From assembly GCA_905221545.1 (NCBI GenBank), contig CAJNDO010000001.1, positions 62,001 through 126,000 on the forward strand: DNA of 64,000 bases, in the 5' to 3' direction. Below, piece after piece: positions 37,306 through 47,159 of this stretch (position 1 is the stretch's first letter; every line of letters starts with the position of its first letter). The notes beneath the pieces were generated by a model. It worked only from the letters and a program-made list of their open reading frames with translations, was not told the origin of the DNA and ran no database searches. This DNA comes from a bacterium. GTDB lineage: Bacteria; Bacillota; Bacilli; Lactobacillales; Streptococcaceae. The translations under genes and the position numbers were made by a program.

Positions 37306-38142
37306 TTATGACAATAAACGTTGGATATGTAGAACTAGATAAACTCGTTCACTTTTATACAAATCAAGACCTGTATGTTGCGTAATCACATCATAGATCT
37401 TGGAACCAATCTCAAATGCTTTTGGATAAGATTGTTTGATATGGTCTTCCATATCTAGAAGCGATTGATTATCATCTCTAGAGCGGTCTAAATAATCCAG
37501 GAAATAATTCAAATGAATCATGAAGCGATCATAGAAATGATTATTCTCTTTGGTTCGTTGAATTGCATAGTCCTTTAGCACTTCTTCAACATTCCTGAGA
37601 ATTTCTTTCCTCTTATCAATCGACTCAACTACTTGTACTTCATTCTCACCCTCAGCATTGATGAAATGATAAGCAATCCGAATAATTTCGTCCTCAGGAA
37701 AATGATCCGCTAGCTTCTGACGGTAAATTTCAAATGCTTCATTTGCGATTTGAAAAGCGACAGGATACTTAGTGGAAATATCTGGCAGATTACTATCCTT
37801 GTACCTTCCTTGTGCTAGAGCTTGGTAAGAACAGTAAATATGATCTGTCAAGGTTACGTAAAGATATTCTTGAATCGGATAATGATATTTCTTTGAAAGC
37901 TTATCAATAATCTCATAGGTCACTGTGATAAAATCAAGCGGAACATCTTTGAGAAGAGCCATAAAGTTTTCCCTGGACTCTTCGGTCTTCATCCGAAAGA
38001 TTTTCTCAACCTGCTGTTCAGCAATCAAGTCTCCCTTCTTCTTTCCAAATGCAATCCCCTTACCAATTACAATCACTTCTTCTCCTTTATCATTCCTGAC
38101 AAGCGAAACACTATGATTTATTGGATTTAGAATTCGAAACAT
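37306..38142 (-). CDS. lacT: BglG-family transcriptional antiterminator LacT
   Basis: A 278-residue RNA-binding antiterminator. Residues 1-~60 form the RNA-binding CAT domain (ILNPINHSVSLV), followed by two PRD domains with PTS-phosphorylatable histidines (e.g. TLTDHIY, IAYHFINAEGENE). When active it binds an RNA element overlapping a terminator and lets transcription through. Both that element (38231-38264) and the terminator (38180-38236) lie directly upstream, so lacT controls its own operon lacTFEG. Confidence 0.93.
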   Translation of the reverse strand: MFRILNPINHSVSLVRNDKGEEVIVIGKGIAFGKKKGDLIAEQQVEKIFRMKTEESRENFMALLKDVPLDFITVTYEIIDKLSKKYHYPIQEYLYVTLTDHIYCSYQALAQGRYKDSNLPDISTKYPVAFQIANEAFEIYRQKLADHFPEDEIIRIAYHFINAEGENEVQVVESIDKRKEILRNVEEVLKDYAIQRTKENNHFYDRFMIHLNYFLDYLDRSRDDNQSLLDMEDHIKQSYPKAFEIGSKIYDVITQHTGLDLYKSERVYLVLHIQRLLS

Positions 38143-38179
38143 GTCAACCTCCTTTTATATTTTAAAGGTATATTAGTAC

Positions 38180-38236
38180 AAAAAATGACCACAAATGAAC
38201 TAGAAAATCAGCCGATTTCTAATTCACCTGTGATCA
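38180..38236 (-). terminator. LacT-controlled leader terminator
   Basis: On the minus strand TGATCACAGGTGAA...GATTTC pairs with GAAAATC...TTCATTTGTGGTCA over ~20 bp with a few mismatches, followed by six T. The antiterminator site overlaps its first arm. Confidence 0.8.
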
Positions 38237-38264
38237 TGCCTAATATTACTTAGTAACACTCACC
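38231..38264 (-). promoter_or_regulatory. RAT-like antiterminator site for LacT
   Basis: On the minus strand GGTGAGTGTTACT...TTAGGCATGATC resembles the BglG/LacT RNA antiterminator (GGATTGTTACT...GGCAAAACC). It overlaps the first arm of the terminator. Confidence 0.65.
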
Positions 38265-38284
38265 TTGTATTAACTTGTGATTTA

Positions 38285-38321
38285 AGTATAGCACAAGTAA
38301 GTTATTTTGTAAACCTTTACA
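38285..38321 (-). promoter_or_regulatory. lacTFEG promoter with cre-like site
   Basis: TTTACA (38308-38313), 17-bp spacer, TATACT (38285-38290) on the minus strand. TGTAAACCTTTACA at 38308-38321 fits the CcpA cre consensus with one mismatch and covers the -35, so glucose repression is expected. Confidence 0.65.
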
Positions 38322-38375
38322 TACAACTTTTTTAAAAATTTTTTAGATTCATGTTCCTAAACTAGCAGGAGCTTC

Positions 38376-39356
38376 TTACACACGTTCTGTCCATGAAGTA
38401 GCTGTTGTTTGAAGGACTTTGTTGAGTTCGTCAATGTTTTCAAATCCAGTTGTACGTAGCCATTCGCGAGCTGCTGCTTCACCATCTTTGATGTAAGCTT
38501 CAACTGATCCAGCCCATGTTGCACGGCCACAAAGAACTCCGTTAAAGTTTGCACCTGATTCATGAGCAAATACAAGAGTATCTTGGAAGAGTTTAGCTGA
38601 TACACCAGCACTCAAGTAGATGTATGGCAAGTTAGTTGCTTCATCTTGTGCTTTAAAGAAAGCTGCTGCTTCTTCACGTGTGTAAACTACTTCACCTTCA
38701 GCGAAGCCTTCAACATATTTAATGTTAACAGGAACTTCTACTTTCAAGACGTCAATGTTAAAGCGTGGGTCTGAGAAGACTTTCATAGCACCGATAACTT
38801 TGTGTGGTTTTACTTTCGCATATTCTACAGAACCTGCGTCAGCAATTTTTTCATCGTAAGCAAGGATTTCAAGGAAGAATGGGATATCTTCAGCCACACA
38901 TTCAGAACCGATACGTTCGATGTAAGCTTGTTTTTCTTGGTTCAGTTCGTCTGAGCTATCTACATCATAGTAAAGCAAGAATTTAACTGCATCTGCACCT
39001 TCTTCTTTGATACGTTTTGCAGACCAAACATCCAAGCAGTCTGGCAAACGTTTAGTGCTTGTTGTGTCATAACCTGTTTTTTCATAAGCAAGGAGAAGAC
39101 CAGCTTTTTCATCAAGAGCTTTTGTTGCTGGAAGTCCATACTCAGGGTCAAGAAGCATAGATGAAGCGTATTTAGTCAATTCATCTGCTACCAAGACTTT
39201 CAGTTCTTCCATTTGAGCCACAGTTGGTTCTTCTGTTTGGTGTTGTGCCATGAGGCGTTTCAAAGCACCACGTTGGTCAAATGCAAGAGCTGAGATGATA
39301 CCATTTTCATCAGAAAGTTTTTCTAAGCGTGCACGTTTTTGTTCTGTTAAAGCCAT
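38376..39356 (-). CDS. lacD: Tagatose-1,6-bisphosphate aldolase
   Basis: A 326-residue class I aldolase that splits tagatose-1,6-bisphosphate into dihydroxyacetone phosphate and glyceraldehyde-3-phosphate. The segments [15 protein letters not shown] and KFLLYYD are typical, and a Schiff-base lysine is expected in the KVEVPVN region. It is one base downstream of lacC and ends lacABCD ahead of the lacT leader. Confidence 0.95.
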   Translation of the reverse strand: MALTEQKRARLEKLSDENGIISALAFDQRGALKRLMAQHQTEEPTVAQMEELKVLVADELTKYASSMLLDPEYGLPATKALDEKAGLLLAYEKTGYDTTSTKRLPDCLDVWSAKRIKEEGADAVKFLLYYDVDSSDELNQEKQAYIERIGSECVAEDIPFFLEILAYDEKIADAGSVEYAKVKPHKVIGAMKVFSDPRFNIDVLKVEVPVNIKYVEGFAEGEVVYTREEAAAFFKAQDEATNLPYIYLSAGVSAKLFQDTLVFAHESGANFNGVLCGRATWAGSVEAYIKDGEAAAREWLRTTGFENIDELNKVLQTTATSWTERV

Positions 39357-39357
39357 T

Positions 39358-40287
39358 TTATACCTCTTTTACTATTAATTGATCATATAGAGCTTGATAG
39401 TTAGCCATGTTGACATGACCAGTCATTTTTTCTTGAGCATTAAGCATACCAAGGACATTTGCCTTGATGAGTAATTCTGCATCCGATTCTTTATGAAGTA
39501 GTCCTGAAGAAATCCCTGCCACAGTAGAATCTCCAGATCCGACAGGGTTGACTACCTGGATTCTAGGAATATCTACCTTGTAGAAAATATCACCATGTTT
39601 GGCAAAAGCACCGTTGGCACCAAGTGAAACGATAATCCATTCAATACCTGCAAACAAAGGTTCTTGAAGGACCTCTTTTAATTCATCCAAATCCTCAGAA
39701 ACTTCTCTTCCTAGAAGCTGAGACAATTCCTCATTATTTGGTTTGATGACTGTTGGTTTATGTGGTGATTCAAGAACAGCCTGAAGAGCTGCACCTGAGC
39801 AGTCCAAAACTACAGGTTTGCCAGCTTGATTAGCAAGTTCTACCAAGCTCGCATAGTAATCAACTGGAAGGCCAGCTGGGAGACTACCTGAGATGGCCAC
39901 TACTTCAACTGAGCCCAAGAGTTTTTTGAAATGTTCCAAAAAGTCTTGACCTTCCTGTTCCAATACTACAGGACCTTTTTCAAGAACTTCTGTTTGGTTG
40001 TCTCCGTGGAGAATAGCGATACAGTTCCGAGTTTCGCCATGAATGGAGAAGAAATCTTTCTTTACTTTATCATCGATATGTTCTACCAAAAACTCACCGA
40101 GTTTGCCACCAACTAAACCAGTAGCAAGAACAGAATCACCAAATTCTGAAAGGACTCGGGTAACGTTTAGTCCTTTACCACCAGCAGTTTTGGTTACATC
40201 CACCACACGATTGACAGTATCAATCTTCAACTCATCCAAAGGATAGGAAATATCGATGGATGGGTTCATTGTGACTGTTAAAATCAT
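39358..40287 (-). CDS. lacC: Tagatose-6-phosphate kinase
   Basis: A 309-residue PfkB-family sugar kinase that phosphorylates tagatose-6-phosphate at C1. The N-terminal motif GGKGLNV and the C-terminal anion-hole/catalytic motif [12 protein letters not shown] (catalytic Asp) are intact. It follows lacB by 10 bp. Confidence 0.95.
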   Translation of the reverse strand: MILTVTMNPSIDISYPLDELKIDTVNRVVDVTKTAGGKGLNVTRVLSEFGDSVLATGLVGGKLGEFLVEHIDDKVKKDFFSIHGETRNCIAILHGDNQTEVLEKGPVVLEQEGQDFLEHFKKLLGSVEVVAISGSLPAGLPVDYYASLVELANQAGKPVVLDCSGAALQAVLESPHKPTVIKPNNEELSQLLGREVSEDLDELKEVLQEPLFAGIEWIIVSLGANGAFAKHGDIFYKVDIPRIQVVNPVGSGDSTVAGISSGLLHKESDAELLIKANVLGMLNAQEKMTGHVNMANYQALYDQLIVKEV

Positions 40288-40297
40288 AGGTTACCTC

Positions 40298-40813
40298 TTA
40301 GTCGTGGTATTCTCCGCGATCCCATTTTTCAAGGAATTCAGTGAAGAAGTTTGCGTCTGTTTGTTGAGCATTGTGACTTTCAACGTGTTCAATTTTCGCA
40401 ATCAATTTTTTGTTTTCTTCAGTTGGTTTGTATTCAGCATGAATGAAAGCTTCGATAATATCACACATAAGCAATTCACCAGTAATCTTACCACCAAAAC
40501 CGATAACATTAGCGTTCAATTGTTCTTTAGCATAAAGGGCTGTTGTCATATCACGAACCAAGGCAGAACGGACACCTGGAACTTTATTTACAGCGTTGTT
40601 GATACCAACACCTGTACCACAGATACATACCCCAAGATCAGCTTGACCGCTAGTTACAGCTTCACCAACTTTTTTACCAAAGATTGGGTAGTGAGTACGT
40701 GTGTGGTCATAGGTACCAAAGTCAATGACTTCATATCCTTTTGATTTCAAAAATTCTGAAACCGCCATTTTTTCATCTGTTACGATGTGGTCACATCCAA
40801 TTGCAATTCTCAT
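40298..40813 (-). CDS. lacB: Galactose-6-phosphate isomerase subunit LacB
   Basis: A 171-residue RpiB/LacB-type subunit that together with LacA isomerises galactose-6-phosphate to tagatose-6-phosphate. The motif [21 protein letters not shown] holds the family's active cysteine region (CGTG). It lies 30 bp after lacA. Confidence 0.95.
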   Translation of the reverse strand: MRIAIGCDHIVTDEKMAVSEFLKSKGYEVIDFGTYDHTRTHYPIFGKKVGEAVTSGQADLGVCICGTGVGINNAVNKVPGVRSALVRDMTTALYAKEQLNANVIGFGGKITGELLMCDIIEAFIHAEYKPTEENKKLIAKIEHVESHNAQQTDANFFTEFLEKWDRGEYHD

Positions 40814-40843
40814 TTTTAACTTACCTTTCTTACTGTAATCTAA

Positions 40844-41269
40844 TTAGCACATTTTGTTCAACATATCAACACGAATTTGGTGACGACCACCGTCGTATTT
40901 ACCGTTAACAAATCCTTTAGCAATGTTTTTAGCCAATTCATCACCAACAAGTTGTGCACCCATAGTGATCATACGTGAGTTGTTGTGACCACGAGTCATA
41001 TAAGCTGAACGTTCGTCAGATACTTCTGCAGCAACCATTCCTTTGATTTTTGTTGCGACCATGAATGGACCAGCACCATAAGCATCAATCACGATACCAA
41101 GGTTTTGTTCTTCTTTGTTTACTTCTGCAGCAACAGCAAGAGTCACATCAACAAAGTCTTGACCTTCAGCTGTAACATCCACAACGTGAAAGTTTTCTTT
41201 TTCCAAGAAGTCTTTCACAACTTCTTTCAATCTCAAACCTGCAGCATCTGCACCGATAACAATAGACAT
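40844..41269 (-). CDS. lacA: Galactose-6-phosphate isomerase subunit LacA
   Basis: A 141-residue RpiB-like subunit. It has the fold motif [11 protein letters not shown], but the glycine-rich stretch IDAYGAGP lacks the cysteine found in LacB, which is normal for the heteromeric partner. First gene of lacABCD. Its promoter lies ~330 bp upstream, leaving a long leader that contains a BOX element. Confidence 0.95.
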   Translation of the reverse strand: MSIVIGADAAGLRLKEVVKDFLEKENFHVVDVTAEGQDFVDVTLAVAAEVNKEEQNLGIVIDAYGAGPFMVATKIKGMVAAEVSDERSAYMTRGHNNSRMITMGAQLVGDELAKNIAKGFVNGKYDGGRHQIRVDMLNKMC

Positions 41270-41325
41270 ATTGTATACTCCTTTTTATTTTTCTAGGCTA
41301 ATAAAACCTTTTATAGTTAGCAGTT

Positions 41326-41432
41326 TATACTCTTCGAAAATCAAATTCAAACCACGTCAACGTCGCCTTGCCGTACTCAAGTACAGCCTGCGGCTAGTTT
41401 CCTAGCTTGCTCTTTAATTTTCATTGAGTATT
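41326..41432. repeat. BOX element (boxA-boxC)
   Basis: It starts TATACTCTTCGAAAATCAA, contains CACGTCAACGTCGCCTTGCC and ends TTTTCATTGAGTATT, the boxA and boxC ends known from pneumococcus and relatives; no boxB copy is apparent. About 107 bp. It is transcribed in the lacA leader. The 390-bp gene-free stretch 41270-41659 also holds the lacA promoter and operators, plus a small TAGGAAA-TCAG-TTTCCTA hairpin at ~41507-41524. Confidence 0.9.
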
Positions 41433-41564
41433 ACCTACAAAAAGCTTTCTAGCGGTTTATTGACAAATTGGATTGAATGAGATGACTTCCACCTTATTCA
41501 AGTTTAGGAAATCAGTTTCCTAGAAATAATCTCTCTTTCAAAGAGGATATAACAAGTGATTGTT

Positions 41565-41629
41565 TGTTTGTTACAAACATCATTTGTTGCTTACAAACAT
41601 AATATACTCCTATTTCCGGAAAAAGTCAA
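41565..41629 (-). promoter_or_regulatory. lacA promoter and LacR operators
   Basis: Promoter on the minus strand: TTGACT (41624-41629), 17-bp spacer, TATATT (41601-41606). Just downstream sit two operator-like sites exactly 20 bp apart: TGTTTGTTACAAACA (41565-41579, nearly palindromic) and TGTTGCTTACAAACA (41585-41599). A TGTTTGTTTTTGTG-like piece lies upstream at 41637-41650. Confidence 0.7.
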
Positions 41630-41659
41630 CAGTTAATGTTTGTTTTTGTGTTTTTTTAA

Positions 41660-42556
41660 CTAAAAAATTTCGATATCAAAACCAATTTGATCCACTTGAC
41701 CAGGTTCTAGGAGACGAACATTCTTCTTCTCTTCTAGATGATCTCCTTCTTCAAGGGATGTTGACAATCCAGACCATGGTTCAAAAGCAATGAAAGGTCC
41801 CTTATTTAAAGTTGACCAGATGATGAGGTTTGGGAACTCTTCAAAGTGCACTTTCAATCCTTTATCATGTTTACGAGAACGAAGGGCAATTGTTCTAGAT
41901 TGTAATTCATCTAAGGTAACTGCATCTGTGCTAAACAAATCATAGCTGAGGTCTACTTCTTTTTGACCTTCTAGCCATGGACTTCTATCTTGGAAATCCA
42001 ACATACCCGTTTCTGGGAAAGGACGTGGAACAGAGCAAGTCTCTTCTTTCTCAAACTCTAAATAGTAATCTTCATAAGTTTCGCCATCCAGTAGAGGACA
42101 ATTAAAGCCTGGATGCCCACCAATAAAGTAAGGCATGAGCTTACTAGTTTCTTTATTGAAAATCTTGTATTGAGTCCGTACTGTCTTTCCAGTAAGGATA
42201 TAAGTGATTTCTAGGCAGAAATGATAAGGGTAGTTTTGATAGCTATTCTCATCGTCTTCAATTGCAAAAGTTACACTGTTTTCCGTTTGTTCAACTAAGT
42301 CAAATTCTTTCTTGCGGACCAGACCATGACGAGGAATCTTTCCTTTGCTTTCTTGCCCTTTCTCATCTATATAGAAGGCTGTATCATCTCTCAAAGAACC
42401 ACAAATAGGGAAGAGAACAGGAGCTTGTCCACTCCAATAAGTAGCATCTCCTTGCCACAAATACTCAAGACCTTCAGCATCTTTTATAGAAGACAGAGCC
42501 CCACCAAAACTGTTAAATTGAACACTTAATTGTTCTGATTTTAATTCAATTACCAT
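41660..42556 (-). CDS. lacX: Aldose 1-epimerase family protein LacX
   Basis: A 298-residue galactose mutarotase-like protein. The segments GGALSSI, GHPGFNCPL and PFIAFEPWSG fit the aldose epimerase fold used in lac operons as LacX. It would speed interconversion of sugar anomers, possibly of the phosphorylated sugar. It lies between the gat terminator and the lacA promoter and has no clear promoter of its own, so it may depend on read-through. Confidence 0.85.
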   Translation of the reverse strand: MVIELKSEQLSVQFNSFGGALSSIKDAEGLEYLWQGDATYWSGQAPVLFPICGSLRDDTAFYIDEKGQESKGKIPRHGLVRKKEFDLVEQTENSVTFAIEDDENSYQNYPYHFCLEITYILTGKTVRTQYKIFNKETSKLMPYFIGGHPGFNCPLLDGETYEDYYLEFEKEETCSVPRPFPETGMLDFQDRSPWLEGQKEVDLSYDLFSTDAVTLDELQSRTIALRSRKHDKGLKVHFEEFPNLIIWSTLNKGPFIAFEPWSGLSTSLEEGDHLEEKKNVRLLEPGQVDQIGFDIEIF

Positions 42557-42583
42557 TATTTTCTCCGATTTCTTGATAGTTTA

Positions 42584-42631
42584 TAAAAAACTAGGCTGTC
42601 ACTCCTAAAGGATGTCGACAACCTAGTTTTA
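42584..42631 (-). terminator. Terminator after gatC
   Basis: On the minus strand AAACTAGG-TTGTC pairs with GACAG-CCTAGTTT, followed by a T-run. It ends the gatABC unit before lacX. Confidence 0.8.
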
Positions 42632-42656
42632 ACAATTTACATTTTATAGGAGCGCA

Positions 42657-44132
42657 TTATTTTGCTTTTGCTGCGTACTCTTCGTTACGTTTGATCATTT
42701 GTTTTCTGTACCAAGCAAAGATACCGATATAGAATACAACGAAGACTACAGCACCAAGAATTGCTTTGATATCACCTGTTGTAGTGTTACCAATTGTCCA
42801 ACCAAGAAGTTTTTCGATTGGTCCTTCAAGAGTTGAGTGAGTGATCAATTGAGTTTCGCTCACACCTGCTGGGAAGGCACCTACACCTTTAGCAAGTTCT
42901 GTTGCAAATGGTGCGATAAGGGTACCTGAAAGAAGGAAGAGTGGCAACAAGAGTGTTCCGAAGATAATCATACGGAGCAATTTACCACGTGTTACAACCA
43001 AGAGAGCTGGAGTAACACCCATAGCAATGATACCTGCAAGTGGCAAGATACCATTTCCGACTTTTGAAAGAAGCACTGCTTCAATCAACATGATTGGTGC
43101 AAGTACGTTGGCACAAGCCCAGATTTCAGCACGGCCAGCGATGAATGGCCAGTCAAGACCGATATTGAATTTACGTCCTTGAAGACGTTTAGTAGCAACA
43201 TTTGTAATACCTTGTGAAAGAGGTTCTACAGCGGCGATAAACCATGAACCAATAAGTGAGAAGAGCTCCAAAGATACACCGGCAGTCAAACCAAGAGACA
43301 ACCATCCTTTGATAACGAGACGCCATTTATCTGCATCGACAACACCTTCAATTGGATGTGGAGTTCCCATAATACCGATAACGATACCAAGAATGAAACC
43401 GATGAAGAATTTAGATCCCCAGAAACCGATTTTCTTGTTCAATTTAGCAGCATCAAAGTCATATTTATCAAGACCTGGGAAGAATTTTTCAAAAATCTTA
43501 TCCAAAATCATGATAACTGGGTTCATCATGTAGTTCATGTGAGTTGAAGTCATTGGAGATGAACTTGGTGCATTAAGAAGGTCATCAAATGTAGGTTTCA
43601 TCAAGTCAGAGTTGATGATTTTAAGAACCCCAACAAGTACAATAGCTGCTGTAGCAATCAATAGTGAAACCCCTTGGCTCACACCGTTGTTGTCTGCATA
43701 CCATTTAATCAAAAGACCTGTGATAGACAAGTGCCAGATATCGAAGATATCAACGTCAAGTGTATCTGTTTTCTTCATAGCAAGCATCACTATGTTGACA
43801 ATCAACATGATGAGCAAGAAGTAAAGTGTCCAAGCAGAACCCCAAGTGATTGTAGCAAGTGGTGCCCAACCAACGTCGGTAATACTCAATTGAATACCAG
43901 TATTTTCAACGAATTTTGCAAGCGACGCTGAGAAAGCGGTGTTTAGCATACCGATGATAGCACCGATACCAGTAAGGGCGATGGCAAGTTTGATACCACC
44001 TTCAAGCGCTTTGGAGAATTTCACTCCAAAAAGTAAAGCCAAAGCTGTCAAAATGATTAACATGATGACAGGTCCACCCATATCTAAGATGGGTTTGAAA
44101 AAGTCTTTGATTAGGTCAAAGATTGCATCCAT
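42657..44132 (-). CDS. gatC: Galactitol-type PTS enzyme IIC
   Basis: A 491-residue permease with roughly ten to twelve hydrophobic segments, typical of the GatC family (GGPVIMLIILTALALLFGVKF near the start; conserved KIGFWGSKFF and AGRAEIWACANV). In this locus galactose, rather than galactitol, is a likely substrate, feeding the tagatose-6-phosphate route. This is inferred from linkage. It follows gatB by 44 bp. Confidence 0.9.
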   Translation of the reverse strand: MDAIFDLIKDFFKPILDMGGPVIMLIILTALALLFGVKFSKALEGGIKLAIALTGIGAIIGMLNTAFSASLAKFVENTGIQLSITDVGWAPLATITWGSAWTLYFLLIMLIVNIVMLAMKKTDTLDVDIFDIWHLSITGLLIKWYADNNGVSQGVSLLIATAAIVLVGVLKIINSDLMKPTFDDLLNAPSSSPMTSTHMNYMMNPVIMILDKIFEKFFPGLDKYDFDAAKLNKKIGFWGSKFFIGFILGIVIGIMGTPHPIEGVVDADKWRLVIKGWLSLGLTAGVSLELFSLIGSWFIAAVEPLSQGITNVATKRLQGRKFNIGLDWPFIAGRAEIWACANVLAPIMLIEAVLLSKVGNGILPLAGIIAMGVTPALLVVTRGKLLRMIIFGTLLLPLFLLSGTLIAPFATELAKGVGAFPAGVSETQLITHSTLEGPIEKLLGWTIGNTTTGDIKAILGAVVFVVFYIGIFAWYRKQMIKRNEEYAAKAK

Positions 44133-44176
44133 AACAGTTCCTCCCTTTTTTATTTATGAATGTTAACAAATTAAAA

Positions 44177-44482
44177 TTAGCTTAATCCGTGTTCTTTGAT
44201 AGCTGCTTCAATATTGTCAAATACTGGAGCACTCATAGCTGGGATACGGAATAAGATTGGTCCAGCTTCTATAACTGGAATACCTGGTTCAAAACCAAGA
44301 TCTGTCGCAGCAATTGGTGTAAAGATGTCATAACCTTTGATAAGGTCTTCGTTAACGTCTTTTACCATAACCGCATCACAGTGAACATCAAAACCGCGGT
44401 TTGAAAGTTCTTCTTCAAGAGCGCTTTTAATTTGGTGGCTTGAGTTAACACCTGCACCGCAGGCAGCAAGAATTTTAATCAT
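44177..44482 (-). CDS. gatB: Galactitol-type PTS enzyme IIB
   Basis: A 101-residue IIB. Cys8 in MIKILAACGAGVNSS is the phosphorylated residue. The ATG at 44482 is preferred over one 12 codons upstream because CGGAGG stands 9 bases before it and the P-loop then begins at the usual position. Confidence 0.92.
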   Translation of the reverse strand: MIKILAACGAGVNSSHQIKSALEEELSNRGFDVHCDAVMVKDVNEDLIKGYDIFTPIAATDLGFEPGIPVIEAGPILFRIPAMSAPVFDNIEAAIKEHGLS

Positions 44483-44520
44483 ATGGATTTCCTCCGATTT
44501 AATATTTTTAATAGACAAGA

Positions 44521-44997
44521 TTAAGCGATTGCTTCAGCAATATAAGCATAGAGGGCTTCTGGTTCAGAAATTTTTGATAGGTCTTCAAGATGACCATTTC
44601 CAGTAAAGAAGTCCATCAACTGAGCAAGAATATTGGTTTGACTTGAACTTGAGTTATTAATGATAAAGAAGAGCAAGGATACTTCTACTTCCTTATCTGG
44701 CGCAATCATATTGTGGAAAGTCACTGGTTTTTCTAATCGAACCACCACAACTTTTTCAGCTAGATTATGAACAATATCAGTATGAGGAATAGCCACATTC
44801 GGCAAATCCTTACCTAAAAATTCCATATCTAAGCCGGTTGGAAATGACTTTTCACGCGTGATCAAGGCTTCACGATAAGTAGGAGTTACGATTTCTCGTT
44901 CTTCCAATAAAGTTGCAACCTGATCAAAGAGATGTTCTTGATTATCCGCTTCTAAGCAAAACACAAGGTTTTTGTCAAAGAAATGATCTAATCCCAT
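44521..44997 (-). CDS. gatA: Galactitol-type PTS enzyme IIA
   Basis: A 158-residue IIA of the fructose/mannitol superfamily. His72 (NVAIPHTD) is the phosphorylation site. The ATG at 44997 (start MGLDHFF) is chosen over one seven codons upstream that overlaps the purine-rich ribosome site AGAAGGG. First gene of gatABC, with a strong promoter just upstream. Confidence 0.92.
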   Translation of the reverse strand: MGLDHFFDKNLVFCLEADNQEHLFDQVATLLEEREIVTPTYREALITREKSFPTGLDMEFLGKDLPNVAIPHTDIVHNLAEKVVVVRLEKPVTFHNMIAPDKEVEVSLLFFIINNSSSSQTNILAQLMDFFTGNGHLEDLSKISEPEALYAYIAEAIA

Positions 44998-45033
44998 AAG
45001 GTTTTCCCTTCTTTCCATTAACTTTATGCTATA

Positions 45034-45062
45034 AGTATAACACTATATGAAATCGTTGTCAA
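45034..45062 (-). promoter_or_regulatory. gatABC promoter
   Basis: TTGACA (45057-45062), 17-bp spacer, TATACT (45034-45039) on the minus strand. TGACAACGATTTCA overlapping the -35 is a poor cre match (two mismatches). Confidence 0.75.
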
Positions 45063-45124
45063 TATTTTTCTGTTGTTTTTTGTCCTTTTTTTGATTTTTT
45101 TGTTTATTTTTTATCTTTATAACC

Positions 45125-45150
45125 AAAACAAACAATTAAAACAAACAATT
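45125..45150. repeat. 13-bp tandem repeat, operator-like
   Basis: AAAACAAACAATT occurs twice head to tail (45125-45137 and 45138-45150), about 65 bp upstream of the gatA -35. It shares the ACAAACA core with the lacA operators, so LacR is the candidate binder. Confidence 0.55.
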
Positions 45151-45177
45151 TGAACGATTTAATTCTATTCTAAATGC

Positions 45178-45205
45178 AAAAAAACAGGCCTTTTCAGCCT
45201 GTTTA
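45178..45205 (-). terminator. lepA terminator
   Basis: AAACAGGC and GCCTGTTT are inverted around a short loop, followed by seven T on the minus strand. Confidence 0.85.
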
Positions 45206-45257
45206 TCATTTTTCATTATATTAACGTCTTATATATAATAAAAACTATTTTGAAAAT

Positions 45258-47081
45258 CTACTCTTCATCCATGCTCAAGACGCTGAGGAAAGCTTCTTGC
45301 GGAACTTCTACTGATCCGATAGCTTTCATACGTTTCTTACCAGCTTTTTGTTTTTCAAGGAGTTTACGTTTACGAGAAACGTCACCACCATAACACTTGG
45401 CAAGTACGTTCTTACGAAGGGCCTTGATATCTGTACGAGCCACAATCTTGTGTCCAATTGCTGCTTGGATTGGTACCTCAAATTGTTGACGAGGAATGAT
45501 TTTCTTGAGCTTATCAACGATGAGTTTCCCACGTTCGTAGGCAAAGTCCTTGTGAACGATAAAGCTGAGGGCATCCACCTTGTCTCCATTGAGAAGGATA
45601 TCCATTTTGACTAGCTTAGATGGGCGGTACTCTGACAATTCATAGTCAAAGCTTGCATATCCACGCGTCGAAGACTTGAGCTTATCAAAGAAGTCAAAGA
45701 CGATTTCAGCAAGCGGAATTTGATAGATAACATTAACACGGTTATCATCAATATAGTCCATAGTCACAAAGTCACCACGCTTGCGCTGAGCCAATTCCAT
45801 TACTGCTCCGACAAACTCTTGCGGTACCATGATTTGCGCTTTAACATAGGGCTCTTCAATAGTCGCAATCTTGGTTGGGTCAGGGAATTCAGACGGGTTT
45901 GACACATCCATAGACTCCCCATCAGTCAAGTTAACCTTATAGATAACAGATGGAGCTGTCATGATGAGGTCGATATTGAACTCGCGCTCCAGACGTTCTT
46001 GGATAACATCCATATGAAGAAGTCCAAGGAATCCACAACGGAAACCAAATCCAAGTGCCTGAGATGTTTCTGGTTCAAACTGCAAGCTGGCATCATTCAG
46101 TTGCAATTTTTCAAGGGCTTCACGAAGGTCATTATACTTGTTTGATTCGATTGGGTAGAGGCCCGCAAAAACCATAGGATTCATCTGCTTGTAGCCATGT
46201 AATGGCTCTGCAGCAGGATTAGTTGCCAAGGTAACGGTGTCCCCGACACGAGTGTCCTGAACCGTCTTGATAGAAGCCGCAATATAACCAACGTCACCAG
46301 TAGCAAGGAAATCACGACCAACTGCTTTGGGTGTAAAAATACCGACTTCTGTAACATCAAAGGTCTTGCCATTGCTCATTAGCTGAATCTTATCGCCAGG
46401 TTTGACCACTCCGTCCATAACGCGAACTTGGAGAATAACCCCACGGTAAGCATCGTAAACAGAGTCAAAAATTAAGGCCTTCAGTGGTGCTGTAACATCA
46501 CCTGTTGGTGCTGGCACTTTTTCTACGATTTGCTCGAGGATTTCTTCGATACCGATACCAGCTTTTGCTGATGCTAAGACTGCTTCGCTGGCATCCAAAC
46601 CAATGACATCTTCAATTTCTGTACGCACGCGCTCTGGATCTGCAGCTGGCAGGTCAATTTTGTTAATGACTGGCATGATTTCCAAATCATTGTCCAAGGC
46701 AAGATAAACATTGGCAAGGGTTTGAGCTTCAATCCCTTGGGCAGCATCGACCACCAAAATAGCCCCCTCACAGGCAGCGAGCGAACGCGAAACTTCATAG
46801 GTAAAGTCTACGTGCCCCGGCGTATCAATCAAGTGGAAAATATAAGTTTCCTCATCTTTAGCAGTATAATTCAGCTCGATGGCATTCAACTTAATGGTGA
46901 TCCCACGTTCCCGTTCTAGATCCATGCTATCCAAAAGCTGGGCCTGCATTTCACGACTTGAAACTGTCTCAGTCTTTTCCAAAATGCGATCTGCTAGAGT
47001 CGATTTCCCATGGTCAATATGGGCGATAATAGAGAAGTTACGAATCTTCTCCTGTCGTTTTTTCAATTCTTCTAAGTTCAT
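45258..47081 (-). CDS. lepA: Elongation factor 4 (LepA)
   Basis: A 607-residue ribosome-associated GTPase. The P-loop/switch region [21 protein letters not shown] and NKIDLPAA are intact, and the C-terminal LepA-specific domain with [24 protein letters not shown] is complete. The ATG at 47081 ([10 protein letters not shown]) has GAAAGGAAG before it; the frame extends 21 codons further upstream without such support. It is a stand-alone gene with its own terminator. Confidence 0.96.
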   Translation of the reverse strand: MNLEELKKRQEKIRNFSIIAHIDHGKSTLADRILEKTETVSSREMQAQLLDSMDLERERGITIKLNAIELNYTAKDEETYIFHLIDTPGHVDFTYEVSRSLAACEGAILVVDAAQGIEAQTLANVYLALDNDLEIMPVINKIDLPAADPERVRTEIEDVIGLDASEAVLASAKAGIGIEEILEQIVEKVPAPTGDVTAPLKALIFDSVYDAYRGVILQVRVMDGVVKPGDKIQLMSNGKTFDVTEVGIFTPKAVGRDFLATGDVGYIAASIKTVQDTRVGDTVTLATNPAAEPLHGYKQMNPMVFAGLYPIESNKYNDLREALEKLQLNDASLQFEPETSQALGFGFRCGFLGLLHMDVIQERLEREFNIDLIMTAPSVIYKVNLTDGESMDVSNPSEFPDPTKIATIEEPYVKAQIMVPQEFVGAVMELAQRKRGDFVTMDYIDDNRVNVIYQIPLAEIVFDFFDKLKSSTRGYASFDYELSEYRPSKLVKMDILLNGDKVDALSFIVHKDFAYERGKLIVDKLKKIIPRQQFEVPIQAAIGHKIVARTDIKALRKNVLAKCYGGDVSRKRKLLEKQKAGKKRMKAIGSVEVPQEAFLSVLSMDEE

Positions 47082-47159
47082 GATTCTCTTCCTTTCAGGG
47101 TATCTATTTATTATAAATTGTTTTTGATATTTTGACAAGACCATACCCTGCTAGGAGTA

